A stretch of 64,000 nucleotides of DNA, taken from the NCBI GenBank assembly GCA_052390415.1, contig JBQTGY010000053.1, forward strand, positions 20,589 to 84,588, written 5' to 3'. Positions 49,161-60,060 of this stretch are shown here, piece after piece (position 1 is the stretch's first letter; the number at the start of each line of letters is the position of its first letter). A program made the translations under genes and the position numbers. The notes beneath the pieces were generated by a model. The model was given only the letters and a program-made list of their open reading frames with translations. It was not told where the DNA came from and ran no database searches. The stretch is from JANNWF01 sp052390415. Its GTDB lineage: Bacteria > Pseudomonadota > Gammaproteobacteria > Xanthomonadales > Xanthomonadaceae.

Positions 49161-49529
49161 ATGCAGATCAGTGAAGCTGAAAGCCGGGTCATGGCGGTGC
49201 TGTGGGAGCACAAGGCATGCACGGCCGACGAGGTCGTGGCGGCCCTGGACCATGCCAACGAATGGCAGGAAACGACCGTCAAGACCCTGCTCAATCGATT
49301 GCTCAAGAAGGGTGCGATCAGCGCGGACGTCGAAGGCCGACGCTACCGCTATGTTCCCGTGCTGCAACAGTCCGACTGGGTGCTGGAGGAAAGCAGCGGC
49401 CTGCTGGATCGGTTGTTTGGGGGTCGCGTCGCTCCGCTGGTGGCGCACTTCAGTGAACACGGCAGATTGAGCCGCAACGACATCGCCGAATTGCGCCAAC
49501 TGGTGAAGGACCTCGATGATGAACAGTGA
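49161..49529 (+). CDS. BlaI/MecI/CopY-family repressor
   Basis: A 122-residue winged-helix repressor: ISEAESRVMAVLWEHKACTA, TVKTLLNRLLKKGAISADVE and GRRYRYVPVL, followed by a dimerisation helix region. In known systems it is cleaved or released when the partner membrane metallopeptidase senses its signal. Its last bases overlap the start of the M56 gene. Two operator palindromes precede it. Confidence 0.93.
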   Translation: MQISEAESRVMAVLWEHKACTADEVVAALDHANEWQETTVKTLLNRLLKKGAISADVEGRRYRYVPVLQQSDWVLEESSGLLDRLFGGRVAPLVAHFSEHGRLSRNDIAELRQLVKDLDDEQ

Positions 49530-50778
49530 TCTTGCGGCCCTCCTGTGGGAAGGCCTGGTCGCCAGCAGTGCGGCCATCATCGTGGTGCTGATGCTGCGGC
49601 GACCGTGGCGCTACGCGTTCGGCGCGACTTCCGTCCCGCTCCTGTGGCTAATGGTGCCGCTGGCGATGATCGCCATGGCCTTGCCGGCCGCCGAGGTCGC
49701 CGCGCCAAGCCAGCTGCCCCTGGTGCCGACGCTGTCCTTGGTCGCAACGACGCCGGAAGCACCGATGGCGGCAGCCTTCTTGTCGCCGATCCAGGGTGTG
49801 CTCACCCTTTGGCTGATGGGCTGCCTGATTGCAGGGCTCTACTTCTTTGCCGTGCAGCGCGGCTTTCACCGGCAATTGGGCGCGCTGCGTCGTCGCGCCG
49901 ACGGCCTGCATCAGGCCGACTCCATCACTGCCGGTCCCGCCGTGCTCGGCCTGCTGCGACCGCGCATCGTGCTGCCGGCGGATTTCGAAACCCGCTACTC
50001 GGCAGACGAGCAAGCGCTGATCATCGCCCACGAACGCAGCCACCTGCGGCGCGGCGATCTGTATGCCAACGCGATCGCCACCGCCTTGCGCTGCATCTAC
50101 TGGTTCAACCCGCTGCTGCACTACGCCGCTTCGCGCCTGCGCCATGACCACGAACTGGCCAGCGATGCTGACGTGCTGCGCGCACACCCTACCGCGCGTC
50201 GGCGTTACGCCGACACGCTCCTGAATGTGCAACTGGCCGTCCCTGGACTGCCGGTCGGTTGCCTATGGCAGTCCAGCCATCCCTTGAAGGACCGCATCAT
50301 GCAAATGAAGAACCCGCTCCCCTCGCGCCCGCGTCAGCTCAGCGGAATTGCACTGGCCGTCGCCATGCTTGGAGCCAGCAGCTTGACCGCCTGGGCCTCA
50401 CAGCCCACCGCAGTCAAGGATGCCGGCGCGGAAACGCAGCAAGAACCCACCTATCGCGCCCTCAAGCCGCCGGTCTATCCGCGTTCAGCCTTTGAAGCCA
50501 GGCAGGAAGGCAAGGTCGTGCTGCGGGTGCTGGTCGGCAGCGACGGCAAGCCGCAGGACATCAAAGTCGATCACGCCAGCAATCCAGGCGTGTTTGACGC
50601 CGCCGCGATCACCGCGGTCAATGCTTGGACCTTCAATCCGGCCACCAGGGACGGTGCCGCAGTCGACGCATGGGTGTTGGTGCCGGTCTGCTTTGCCACC
50701 GAAGAGCAGGCGGAATGTGAAGCCACGTCGGACACGCTGGATGGCATCAGTATTCGGCCGCCGCAGGTTTCGGGCTGA
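49516..50778 (+). CDS. BlaR1-like M56 metallopeptidase with C-terminal TonB domain
   Basis: A 420-residue membrane protein. N-terminal helices (SAAIIVVLMLRRPW, LLWLMVPLAMIAMALPAA), then the M56 zinc site IIAHERSHLRRGDLYANAIA and the second ligand region HDHELASDADVL. After about residue 255 comes a fourth helix (GIALAVAMLGASSLTAWA) and a TonB-type C-terminal domain (PPVYPRSAFEARQEGKVVLR, VNAWTFNPATRDG). The beta-lactam-binding domain of true BlaR1 is absent, so its signal is unknown. Start at 49516 or 49519. Confidence 0.88.
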   Translation: MMNSDLAALLWEGLVASSAAIIVVLMLRRPWRYAFGATSVPLLWLMVPLAMIAMALPAAEVAAPSQLPLVPTLSLVATTPEAPMAAAFLSPIQGVLTLWLMGCLIAGLYFFAVQRGFHRQLGALRRRADGLHQADSITAGPAVLGLLRPRIVLPADFETRYSADEQALIIAHERSHLRRGDLYANAIATALRCIYWFNPLLHYAASRLRHDHELASDADVLRAHPTARRRYADTLLNVQLAVPGLPVGCLWQSSHPLKDRIMQMKNPLPSRPRQLSGIALAVAMLGASSLTAWASQPTAVKDAGAETQQEPTYRALKPPVYPRSAFEARQEGKVVLRVLVGSDGKPQDIKVDHASNPGVFDAAAITAVNAWTFNPATRDGAAVDAWVLVPVCFATEEQAECEATSDTLDGISIRPPQVSG

Positions 50779-50808
50779 TCCTGATCAATCCGTGTCGATG
50801 AATCCTTG

Positions 50809-50831
50809 CCCCTCCCCGCATCGGGGAGGGG
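50809..50831. repeat. Hairpin CCCCTCCCC/GGGGAGGGG after the M56 gene
   Basis: Perfect 9-bp arms with a 5-base loop, 30 bases past the stop codon. No T-run follows, so it is a REP-type hairpin or weak terminator rather than a classical one. Relative of 56693-56715. Confidence 0.7.
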
Positions 50832-50866
50832 TGGGCACTTGCTCCTCCTTCCGCCTTCCGAGTCGC

Positions 50867-53800
50867 ATGCGCATTCTCGAATACATCGGCCTCGATACCA
50901 CCGGCGTCGCTAGCCAGTACCGCAAGGTCACGGCCGCCATTGCCGTCGGAGATTTTCGCGTGGCGCAGGTGAAGAAGCTGGCGGGACCAGGTCAAGGCAC
51001 CTTTTATCGCGCCAAGCTCAACGACGCAGATCGTCTGCTGTTTACGCTGGTCCGGCATGCGGGCGAGTGTGCGGTGTTGGTGTTGGAGGTGATCCGCCAG
51101 CATGACTATGGGAAGTCGCGCTTCTTGCGCGGGGCGCAGATTGATGAAGCAGGCATCGAGGCGACAAAGCTGATCGATGCTGTTCCAGCCGATGCACAGG
51201 CATCCGCGCAGCCGCTGCGTTACTTGCACCCCGAACGTGGTGCGATTCACTTGTTGGGCAAACCCATCTCGTTCGATGAGGCGCAGCAGGCGGTATACCA
51301 GCAAGCACCGCCATTGATCGTGGTCGGCAGTGCGGGCAGCGGTAAAACTGCGCTGACGCTGGAGAAGCTCAAGCAGGCTGGCGGCGAGGTGCTGTACGTC
51401 ACCCACTCCGCTTTTTTGGCGCAAAGCGCGCGCGATCTGTATTTCGCGCAGGGCTTTGAGCGCGCCGATCAAGAGGCCAGTTTCTTGTCCTTGCGTGACT
51501 TCATCGAAACCCTGCGCGTGCCGGTCGGCAAGGAAGCGGGTTGGAGAAGTTTTGCGGTTTGGTTCGCGCGCCAGCGGCAAACACTGCGTGACGTCGATGC
51601 ACATCAGGCGTTTGAGGAGATTCGCGGCGTGATCGCGGCACAGGCCGATGGCGTGCTTTCGCGTGAGAGCTACCGGGCGTTGGGCATACGGCAGTCGATC
51701 TTTGCTGACGATCAACGCGACGCGCTGTTTGATGTGTTCGAGAAGTACCGCCAGTGGCTGGTCCAGGACGGCCTGTTCGATCTCAATCTGCTGGCGCATG
51801 AGCGTCTGGATGTGGCCGCGCCGCGTTACGACTTCATCGTCATCGACGAGGTGCAGGACCTCACGTCAGTACAGCTGGCGCTGATCCTGAAAACGCTGAA
51901 AAAACCGGGGCAGTTTTTGCTGTGCGGCGATTCCAATCAGATCGTGCATCCCAACTTCTTCGCCTGGAGTCACGTCAAGACGCTGTTCTGGCGTGATGCG
52001 GAACTGGCGGGTCGGCAACAGCTGTCGATTCTTGAGGCCAACTTCCGCAACTCCGGCGAAACCACGCGCATTGCCAACACGCTGCTGAAAATCAAGCACC
52101 GGCGCTTCGGTTCGATTGATCGCGAGAGCAATTTTCTGGTCCGCGCGGTGGGCGCGGAAGCCGGCCAGGCAGTGCTGTTATCCGACAAGGACAACGTGGT
52201 TCGCGAGCTGGATAAACAAAGCCGGCAATCGACCGAAGTCGCAGTGCTGGTGCTGCGCGAGGAAGACAAGTCAGCGGCACGGAAGCACTTCGCCACGCCG
52301 CTGCTGTTTTGCGTGCACGAGGCCAAGGGTTTGGAGTACGAAAACATCGTGCTGTTTCGGTTTGTGTCTGACAACCGCAGCGAGTTCTCGCTGCTGTGCG
52401 AAGGCGTGACCGCAGCCGATCTGGAAATCGATGATCTTGCATACCGACGTGCCCGCGACAAGTCGGACAAGGCGCTGGAGGTGCACAAGTTCTTCGTCAA
52501 CGCGCTGTATGTGGCGCTGACACGGGCGCAGAAGAATGTGTATCTGGTGGAGTCGGATCTGAGCCATCCCCTGTTCGGATTGCTCAGCATCGGGGCGGAT
52601 GACGCGGCCAAGGTCAGCGCGCGCACCGCTTCGCGCGAAGACTGGCAACGCGAAGCGCACAAGCTGGAGTTGCAAGGCAAGCTGGAACAGGCCGAGTCGA
52701 TCCGCCGTGACCTGCTCAAGCAGGCCGCACCGCCGTGGCCGGTATTCGACGAACCCCGCCTTCGGGATCTGTTGATCAAGGTGTTTCGCCAGCGACTGCC
52801 CGGCAGCAAGCAACCGCAGCAACTGTTCGAATATGCGGCGATAAGGAACTGCGCGGGCTTGGCCGAGGCCCTGAGTGAGGAGGTCGGTTTCTGCAATGTG
52901 CGGGAGTTCGAGCGCTCGCGCCCCGGCATTCTCAGCAAACATTTTGGCGTGTACGCCAGCCGCAACTTCAAGGACGTATTACGCGACTGCGACCGCTTTG
53001 GAGTGGATCACCGCACGCCCTTCAATATCACCCCGCTGATGGCGGCGGCGGGCAGCGGCAATCTGGCCCTGGTCGAAGCATTGCTGGATCGCGGTGCAGA
53101 CAGCGCCCAAACCGATGATTTTGGTCAGACGCCACTGCATTGGGCGCTGCGCACCGCGTTTTCCGATCGCGAGTTCGCGCGCGGACCGATGGCCACCTTG
53201 TACGCACGACTGGCGCCGTCAGCCATCGACCTGCAAGCGGGGCAACGTTTGATCCGCATCGACCGCCAGCACTCGGAGTACCTGCTGCTGCAAACCTTGT
53301 GGGTGGTATTCCGCGAGCGCGTCGGCGCGACCTCCACGTGGCAGGATTGTGCCAATTTCGACAGCAAGCTGGTGCTGGGCGCATGGCAACATCTGCCGGC
53401 CGCCGTGCTGCGCACCGAACGCAACAAGCGCCAGCATGTCTCCGCCTTGTTCGCGCGCAACGAGGTGAGTCGTGATTACGCGTACAACCGCGCGCTGTTC
53501 CGCCGCGTTGGTTATGGGCGGTACCAGTTCGATCCGGGCTTGTGTGTGCGCGTCGTCGTTGGTGGCGATTCTTCATGGGTGCCGGTGCTGAGTCGACTCA
53601 ACGTTGCCCTGAGCAGCGAGTTGGTGCGCACTCCGGCCAGTGCTGCGTTGCAGGGACTGGTGCGTGAAGCGGGTCTGGGATCTTTGCCGGTGCCGATCAT
53701 CGGCGAGGCGATGGTGCAAGCCGAACACGCGCGGCTCGCGAAGCTCGAGGCGGAGCGACAGGCCTTGATCGAGCAGCGTGATCGTTTGCTCGCGGCGCGA

Positions 53801-53923
53801 GCCAAAGCCCGTGCCGCAGCGCAGCAGCCAAAGTGGGGCACCCCTGAAGCCAAACGATTGCTGATGAAGCGGATCAAGGAGGCCAATGAAGCGCGACGAC
53901 GTTCCAAACTGCCGCCGGAGTAA
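50867..53923 (+). CDS. RelE-like/SF1 helicase/ankyrin fusion protein (candidate defence gene)
   Basis: A 1018-residue multidomain protein. Residues 1-90 (FYRAKLNDADRLLFTLVRHA, VLVLEVIRQHDYGKSRFLRG) look like a RelE/ParE-type fold. Residues 130-620 form a UvrD-like superfamily 1 helicase with Walker A VVGSAGSGKTALTLEKL (G154 to T161), Walker B VIDEVQDL, the motif V-like EAKGLEYENIVLF and motif VI NALYVALTRAQKNVYL. Near residues 720-765 two ankyrin repeats follow (TPLMAAAGSGNLALVEALLD, TPLHWAL), then a C-terminal region with coiled coil and basic tail. Start chosen at ATG 50867. No partner gene in the same operon. The architecture suggests anti-phage or stress function, which is inference. Confidence 0.82.
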   Translation: MRILEYIGLDTTGVASQYRKVTAAIAVGDFRVAQVKKLAGPGQGTFYRAKLNDADRLLFTLVRHAGECAVLVLEVIRQHDYGKSRFLRGAQIDEAGIEATKLIDAVPADAQASAQPLRYLHPERGAIHLLGKPISFDEAQQAVYQQAPPLIVVGSAGSGKTALTLEKLKQAGGEVLYVTHSAFLAQSARDLYFAQGFERADQEASFLSLRDFIETLRVPVGKEAGWRSFAVWFARQRQTLRDVDAHQAFEEIRGVIAAQADGVLSRESYRALGIRQSIFADDQRDALFDVFEKYRQWLVQDGLFDLNLLAHERLDVAAPRYDFIVIDEVQDLTSVQLALILKTLKKPGQFLLCGDSNQIVHPNFFAWSHVKTLFWRDAELAGRQQLSILEANFRNSGETTRIANTLLKIKHRRFGSIDRESNFLVRAVGAEAGQAVLLSDKDNVVRELDKQSRQSTEVAVLVLREEDKSAARKHFATPLLFCVHEAKGLEYENIVLFRFVSDNRSEFSLLCEGVTAADLEIDDLAYRRARDKSDKALEVHKFFVNALYVALTRAQKNVYLVESDLSHPLFGLLSIGADDAAKVSARTASREDWQREAHKLELQGKLEQAESIRRDLLKQAAPPWPVFDEPRLRDLLIKVFRQRLPGSKQPQQLFEYAAIRNCAGLAEALSEEVGFCNVREFERSRPGILSKHFGVYASRNFKDVLRDCDRFGVDHRTPFNITPLMAAAGSGNLALVEALLDRGADSAQTDDFGQTPLHWALRTAFSDREFARGPMATLYARLAPSAIDLQAGQRLIRIDRQHSEYLLLQTLWVVFRERVGATSTWQDCANFDSKLVLGAWQHLPAAVLRTERNKRQHVSALFARNEVSRDYAYNRALFRRVGYGRYQFDPGLCVRVVVGGDSSWVPVLSRLNVALSSELVRTPASAALQGLVREAGLGSLPVPIIGEAMVQAEHARLAKLEAERQALIEQRDRLLAARAKARAAAQQPKWGTPEAKRLLMKRIKEANEARRRSKLPPE

Positions 53924-53958
53924 AACCGCCCCAGGCGTAGCTTGAAGGGGTGTGTTGG

Positions 53959-56604
<2,646 letters not shown>

Positions 56605-56692
56605 CGATCATGGCCGTTGACCACCCTGAAACATTAAAGTGCTTGCGGCCATGCTCGTCAGCAAGAGCACGTGCTTCCTGACCTCTCCCCAA

Positions 56693-56715
56693 CCCTCCCC
56701 GAACATCGGGGAGGG
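56693..56715. repeat. Hairpin CCCTCCCCG/CGGGGAGGG after aroE
   Basis: Nine-base perfect arms around a 5-base loop, between aroE and the DUF952 gene. Same type as 50809-50831. Confidence 0.7.
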
Positions 56716-56754
56716 AGCAAACAGCCGAACCGACAGACTTTCACGTTAACCCAC

Positions 56755-57087
56755 ATGATCTCCGTCGACGCCGCCACCCGCATCTATCACTTTGCGTTTC
56801 CGCAGGAATGGCTTGCCGCGCAATCGAAAACGCATTACGCGCCGACGGCGTTCGAGACGGATGGCTTCATCCATTTGGCCACCCGCGAGCAGATTCCCGG
56901 CGTCATCGAACGCCATCTGCGCGGTCATGGACCGCGCGTGCGGCTGGAACTTGATCCGCTGCAATGTGGCGATAGTTTGCTGTGGGAATGGAGCAACGCC
57001 AGCGCCGATGTGTATCCCCATCTGACCGCACCCATCGCGCTGGCCGCCGTCATCGAGGCCTTCGAGTTCAATCCCGACGCCCCATGA
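56755..57087 (+). CDS. DUF952 family protein
   Basis: A 110-residue protein starting MISVDAATRIYHFAFPQEWL, with GFIHLATREQIPGVIERHLR and LLWEWSNASADVYPHLTAPI, which is the DUF952 pattern (IYH...DGFIHLS...YPHLYGP). Function is unknown; the fold may relate to ADP-ribosyl or nucleotide-modifying enzymes. Start chosen at 56755; the frame upstream enters the hairpin region. Confidence 0.85.
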   Translation: MISVDAATRIYHFAFPQEWLAAQSKTHYAPTAFETDGFIHLATREQIPGVIERHLRGHGPRVRLELDPLQCGDSLLWEWSNASADVYPHLTAPIALAAVIEAFEFNPDAP

Positions 57088-57106
57088 TGGCGGTTGTCTG
57101 AAGATC

Positions 57107-57385
57107 ATGCTGTGCCGCGAAGGATGTGGTGCCTGCTGCATCGCCCCATCGATCACCCAGCCCATCCCTGGCATGCCACATGGCAAACCCGCGGGCGTGC
57201 CTTGCGTGCAGTTGGATGATGCCTATCGCTGCCGCTTGTTCGGCAAGCCAGAGCGGCCGACCTTTTGTGTTTCGTTGCGACCCAACGCCGACATGTGTGG
57301 CGAGAATCGATGGCAGGCGCTTGCGATGCTCGATCAGCTGGAGCTGGCGACGGCGCCCGCGGTGCCCATCGCCATTGCGAGATAG
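57107..57385 (+). CDS. YkgJ-family cysteine cluster protein
   Basis: A 92-residue protein with the cysteine pattern CREGCGACC at the N-terminus, GVPCVQLDDAYRCRLFGKPE and a later FCVSL...MCG. This is the YkgJ-type metal (Zn or Fe) cluster motif. Function unknown. Its 3' end overlaps the convergent carbonic anhydrase gene by 52 bases, an unusual degree of overlap that implies either antisense interplay or a recent end shift. Confidence 0.8.
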   Translation: MLCREGCGACCIAPSITQPIPGMPHGKPAGVPCVQLDDAYRCRLFGKPERPTFCVSLRPNADMCGENRWQALAMLDQLELATAPAVPIAIAR

Positions 57386-57903
57386 CGATCCTTCAGCCGC
57401 ACGTAGTGTTTGGCTGAATAATAAAGCTGTTCGATCTCACGCTCCGACAGACGTCGCGCCAGACGCGCTGGATTGCCCAGCCAAAGCTCGCCTTCTCCAA
57501 TGATCTTGCCAGGCGAAACCACTGCGCCGGCGCCAACGAAGCCGTGTTTCTTCACTCGCACACCGTCCAGCACCCGCGCGCCCATACCGATCAGGCACGC
57601 GTCCTCGATGGTGCAGGCGTGCACGATGGCGCCGTGGCCGATGGTGACGTCGGCACCGATCATGGTCGGCATGCCACCGGGCTGCGTGAATGGCCCTTCG
57701 TGGGTGACGTGGATGATGCTGCCGTCCTGAATATTGGTGCGCGCGCCGATGCGAATGAAATTGACATCGCCGCGAACGACGGTGAACGGCCAGATCGAGG
57801 CGTCCTCACCGAGTTCGACGTCGCCGATCACACAGGCGGCGGGGTCGATGTAAACGCGGTCAGCGAGGGTGGGGAAGGTGGTCAGGTAGGGGCGGATGTT
57901 CAT
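57334..57903 (-). CDS. Gamma-class carbonic anhydrase family protein
   Basis: A 189-residue left-handed beta-helix protein of the YrdA/gamma-CA group. Metal-binding His residues appear in SIIHVTHEGPF, ADVTIGHGAIVHACTIED and LIGMGARVLDGV; GDVNFIRIGARTNIQDG is the family signature. Enzymatic activity of YrdA-type proteins varies. Start at ATG 57903 (MNIRPYLTTFPTLADRVYID); upstream frame runs into repeats. Confidence 0.88.
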   Translation of the reverse strand: MNIRPYLTTFPTLADRVYIDPAACVIGDVELGEDASIWPFTVVRGDVNFIRIGARTNIQDGSIIHVTHEGPFTQPGGMPTMIGADVTIGHGAIVHACTIEDACLIGMGARVLDGVRVKKHGFVGAGAVVSPGKIIGEGELWLGNPARLARRLSEREIEQLYYSAKHYVRLKDRYLAMAMGTAGAVASSS

Positions 57904-57944
57904 TGGTGGGCCTGAATAGCGTCGAATATCGGACAGGAACAATC

Positions 57945-58080
57945 GGGATCCTTCCCCCTCCGGGAGAAGGTGGCGCAAGCGCCGGATGAGGGTTCGGAGC
58001 GCTTTCGAGCACTCAGCTTGGTACCGAACCCTACCGAACCCGCACCCCAACCCCTCTCCCGAGGGGAGAGGGGCTTGAGC
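57945..58080. repeat. Palindromic GC-rich repeat pair upstream of the carbonic anhydrase gene
   Basis: Contains CCTTCCCCCTCCGGGAGAAG then GGTGGCGCAAGCGCCGGATG, and CCAACCCCTCTCCCGAGGGG then AGAGGGG. This CTCTCCC/GGGAGAG hairpin type is common between genes of xanthomonads. No gene in this stretch. Confidence 0.65.
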
Positions 58081-58178
58081 GTGGATACCTGACAGTTTTC
58101 GAGTCGACGCATGGTGGAGGCTCAGCGGTATTTGTTGCAATACGTTCGAGGTCACAGCGGCAGCGCTACACTTTGCCC

Positions 58179-59600
58179 ATGACTATCCAGCCCAGCACCC
58201 CTATCGACAGCCTCTCCACCACTCTCGGCAAACTGCGCAGCGCGCAGGCGGCCAAGGTGCCTGACCGCGCACAACGCGCGGATGACCTCAAGCGCCTGCG
58301 CGCGGCCTTCAAGGCGGGGTTGCCGGCGATGTGCGCGGCGATCAGCGCGGATTTTGGGCATCGTTCGCAGCACGAAACCCTGTTGTCGGATGGAATGACG
58401 GTGCTGCGCGAGATCGATGATCTCAGCAAACATCTGGCGCGCTGGATGCGTCCGCAGCGCGCACCCATCGATTGGTTGTTCGCACCGGGTCGGTCGGAAA
58501 TCCGCATCCAGCCACTGGGCGTGGTGGGGGTGATTTCGCCGTGGAACTACCCGGTCAACCTGGCCCTGATGCCCCTGGCCACAGCGATTGCCGCCGGTAA
58601 TCATGTATACCTGAAACCCTCCGAACACACGCCGCAAACGTCACAGTGGTTGGCCGATTTGTTGGCGTCGGTGTTTCCAGCGGACCGCGTCGCGGTGGCC
58701 TTGGGCGGCGCGGATGTCGCCGGCGCGTTCGCGGCCTTGCCGTTCGATCATCTGTTCTTCACCGGCTCCACTGCGGTTGGCCGCAAGGTGATGGCCGCGG
58801 CCGCGCCCAATCTGACGCCGGTGACGCTTGAGCTGGGCGGCAAATCGCCTTGCATCATCGCGCCTGGTTATCCGGCGGCGACGGCGGCGGCGCGGATCGC
58901 GGCGGGCAAGTGGCTCAACGCGGGACAGACCTGCATCGCGCCCGATTATCTGCTGGTTGAAGCGGGCGACCGCGACGCTTTGGTCGCCGCGTTCAAGGCC
59001 GATGTCGGCGCGCGCTACGCGCGCATCGATGGCAATGCCGACTACAGCAGCATCGTCAATGCAGCGCAGTACCGCCGCCTGCGTGGATACATCGAAGAAG
59101 CGCGTGGCCTCGGCTGCGAGGTCATCGAACTGGCGCCCACCGATGCCGTGATCGCCGAGAGTGAGCGCCGTATCCCGCCGACCCTGGTGATCGATCCGCC
59201 GGATGCCTGCGGTTTGATGCGCAACGAGATTTTTGGCCCGATCTTGCCGATCCGTACCGTCGCCAACGTTGACGCGGCGATTGCCTACATCAACAGCCAC
59301 GACCGTCCGCTGGCGCTGTACCACTTCGACCACGACCGTAAACGCATCGAGCGGGTCCTGAACCAGACGATCGCCGGCGGCGTCTGCATCAACGACACGG
59401 TGCTGCACATCGCTCAGGACGGTTTGCCGTTCGGCGGCGTGGGCGCGTCCGGCATGGGTCATTACCATGGCCATCATGGCTTCATGACCTTCAGCAAACA
59501 GAAGCCGGTGTTTCATCAGGCGCGCTTTTCGGCGATGAAGTTCTTCAAGCCGCCTTATGGAAAATTTGCGGACTTCTTGCTGAAGCAGTTGACGCGCTGA
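58179..59600 (+). CDS. Coniferyl aldehyde dehydrogenase
   Basis: NAD(P)-dependent aldehyde dehydrogenase of the CALDH/class 3 type, 473 residues. GVVGVISPWNYPVNLALMPL (cofactor site), FTGSTAVGRKVMAAAA, LELGGKSPCIIAPGYP with the catalytic Glu and NAGQTCIAPDYLLVE with the catalytic Cys. The C-terminal INDTVLHIAQDGLPFGGVGA signature fits the coniferyl aldehyde type. Oxidises aromatic aldehydes to acids. Start chosen at ATG 58179. No pathway neighbours are seen. Confidence 0.88.
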   Translation: MTIQPSTPIDSLSTTLGKLRSAQAAKVPDRAQRADDLKRLRAAFKAGLPAMCAAISADFGHRSQHETLLSDGMTVLREIDDLSKHLARWMRPQRAPIDWLFAPGRSEIRIQPLGVVGVISPWNYPVNLALMPLATAIAAGNHVYLKPSEHTPQTSQWLADLLASVFPADRVAVALGGADVAGAFAALPFDHLFFTGSTAVGRKVMAAAAPNLTPVTLELGGKSPCIIAPGYPAATAAARIAAGKWLNAGQTCIAPDYLLVEAGDRDALVAAFKADVGARYARIDGNADYSSIVNAAQYRRLRGYIEEARGLGCEVIELAPTDAVIAESERRIPPTLVIDPPDACGLMRNEIFGPILPIRTVANVDAAIAYINSHDRPLALYHFDHDRKRIERVLNQTIAGGVCINDTVLHIAQDGLPFGGVGASGMGHYHGHHGFMTFSKQKPVFHQARFSAMKFFKPPYGKFADFLLKQLTR

Positions 59601-59631
59601 AGCGCAGAGTGTTCGAAGCCCACCCGAAGGA

Positions 59632-59685
59632 GCGGCGGAAGCCGCGATGTTCTGTCGCACGGGTTCGAATCGCGGCTTCCGCCGC
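59632..59685. repeat. REP-like inverted repeat, 17-bp perfect arms
   Basis: GCGGCGGAAGCCGCGAT (59632-59648) and its exact complement at 59669-59685, with a 20-base loop. A close relative with longer arms lies at 61124-61194. Typical REP/BIME hairpin. Confidence 0.9.
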
Positions 59686-59702
59686 CCACATACATGCCGT
59701 GG

Positions 59703-59761
59703 GGTGCGTCTTGACGCGCCAGCACTTGACTTGAACCGAAGCCGGTGCGTCAAGACGCACC
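59703..59761. repeat. Paired palindromes with 15-bp perfect outer arms
   Basis: GGTGCGTCTTGACGC (59703-59717) pairs exactly with GCGTCAAGACGCACC (59747-59761); each side is itself a smaller palindrome (GGTGCGTC-AA-GACGCACC). This is the BIME form of the GTAGG-type repeat family seen singly at 4953 and 19521. Confidence 0.9.
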
Positions 59762-59762
59762 C

Positions 59763-60050
59763 TAGCCCGGACATTTCATGAGGTCGCGAGAAAACGCCCG
59801 AACTTCGTTGGTGCGCCTCGTCAAAAGTGATGAATCTCACAATGACAAAGTGTTCGCTGCGTTTTCCCGCTGGCACGATGCTCACTTGGTCTTTGCGGCC
59901 ATAGCTGCGTTGCGCCTCGCCGCAATGGGCCCACCATTCCGACTCGGCGCGCCTTGCGCTGGCCGCAAATCCGCTCGGGGCAACAGCCCCGCGTAGCGGC
60001 GAAGCCGCCGAACGTGATCACTCGCGCCCCCTCATGAAAAGTCCGGGCTA
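59763..60050. mobile_element. MITE-like element with 21-bp inverted ends, CTAG flanks
   Basis: The left end (59763-59783) starts TAGCCCGGACATTTCATGAG; the right end (60030-60050) is its complement with one mismatch in 21 bases. The tetramer CTAG occurs at both borders (59762-59765 and 60048-60051), as expected for a target duplication of an IS5-like transposase. The 288 bases contain no transposase frame. It ends 10 bases before the xerD start codon, so it supplies the xerD leader. Source transposase is not in the window. Confidence 0.75.
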
Positions 60051-60060
60051 GCAACCGCTG

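Noticed and set aside
50420..50866. Upstream extension of the helicase frame by 149 codons
   Set aside because: It lies inside the M56-TonB gene in another frame and across a hairpin; the ATG at 50867 begins the recognisable domain.
59649..59668. GGGTTCGAATCGC inside a repeat looked like a tRNA T-loop
   Set aside because: It is the loop of a REP hairpin; no acceptor, anticodon or D arms can be formed around it.
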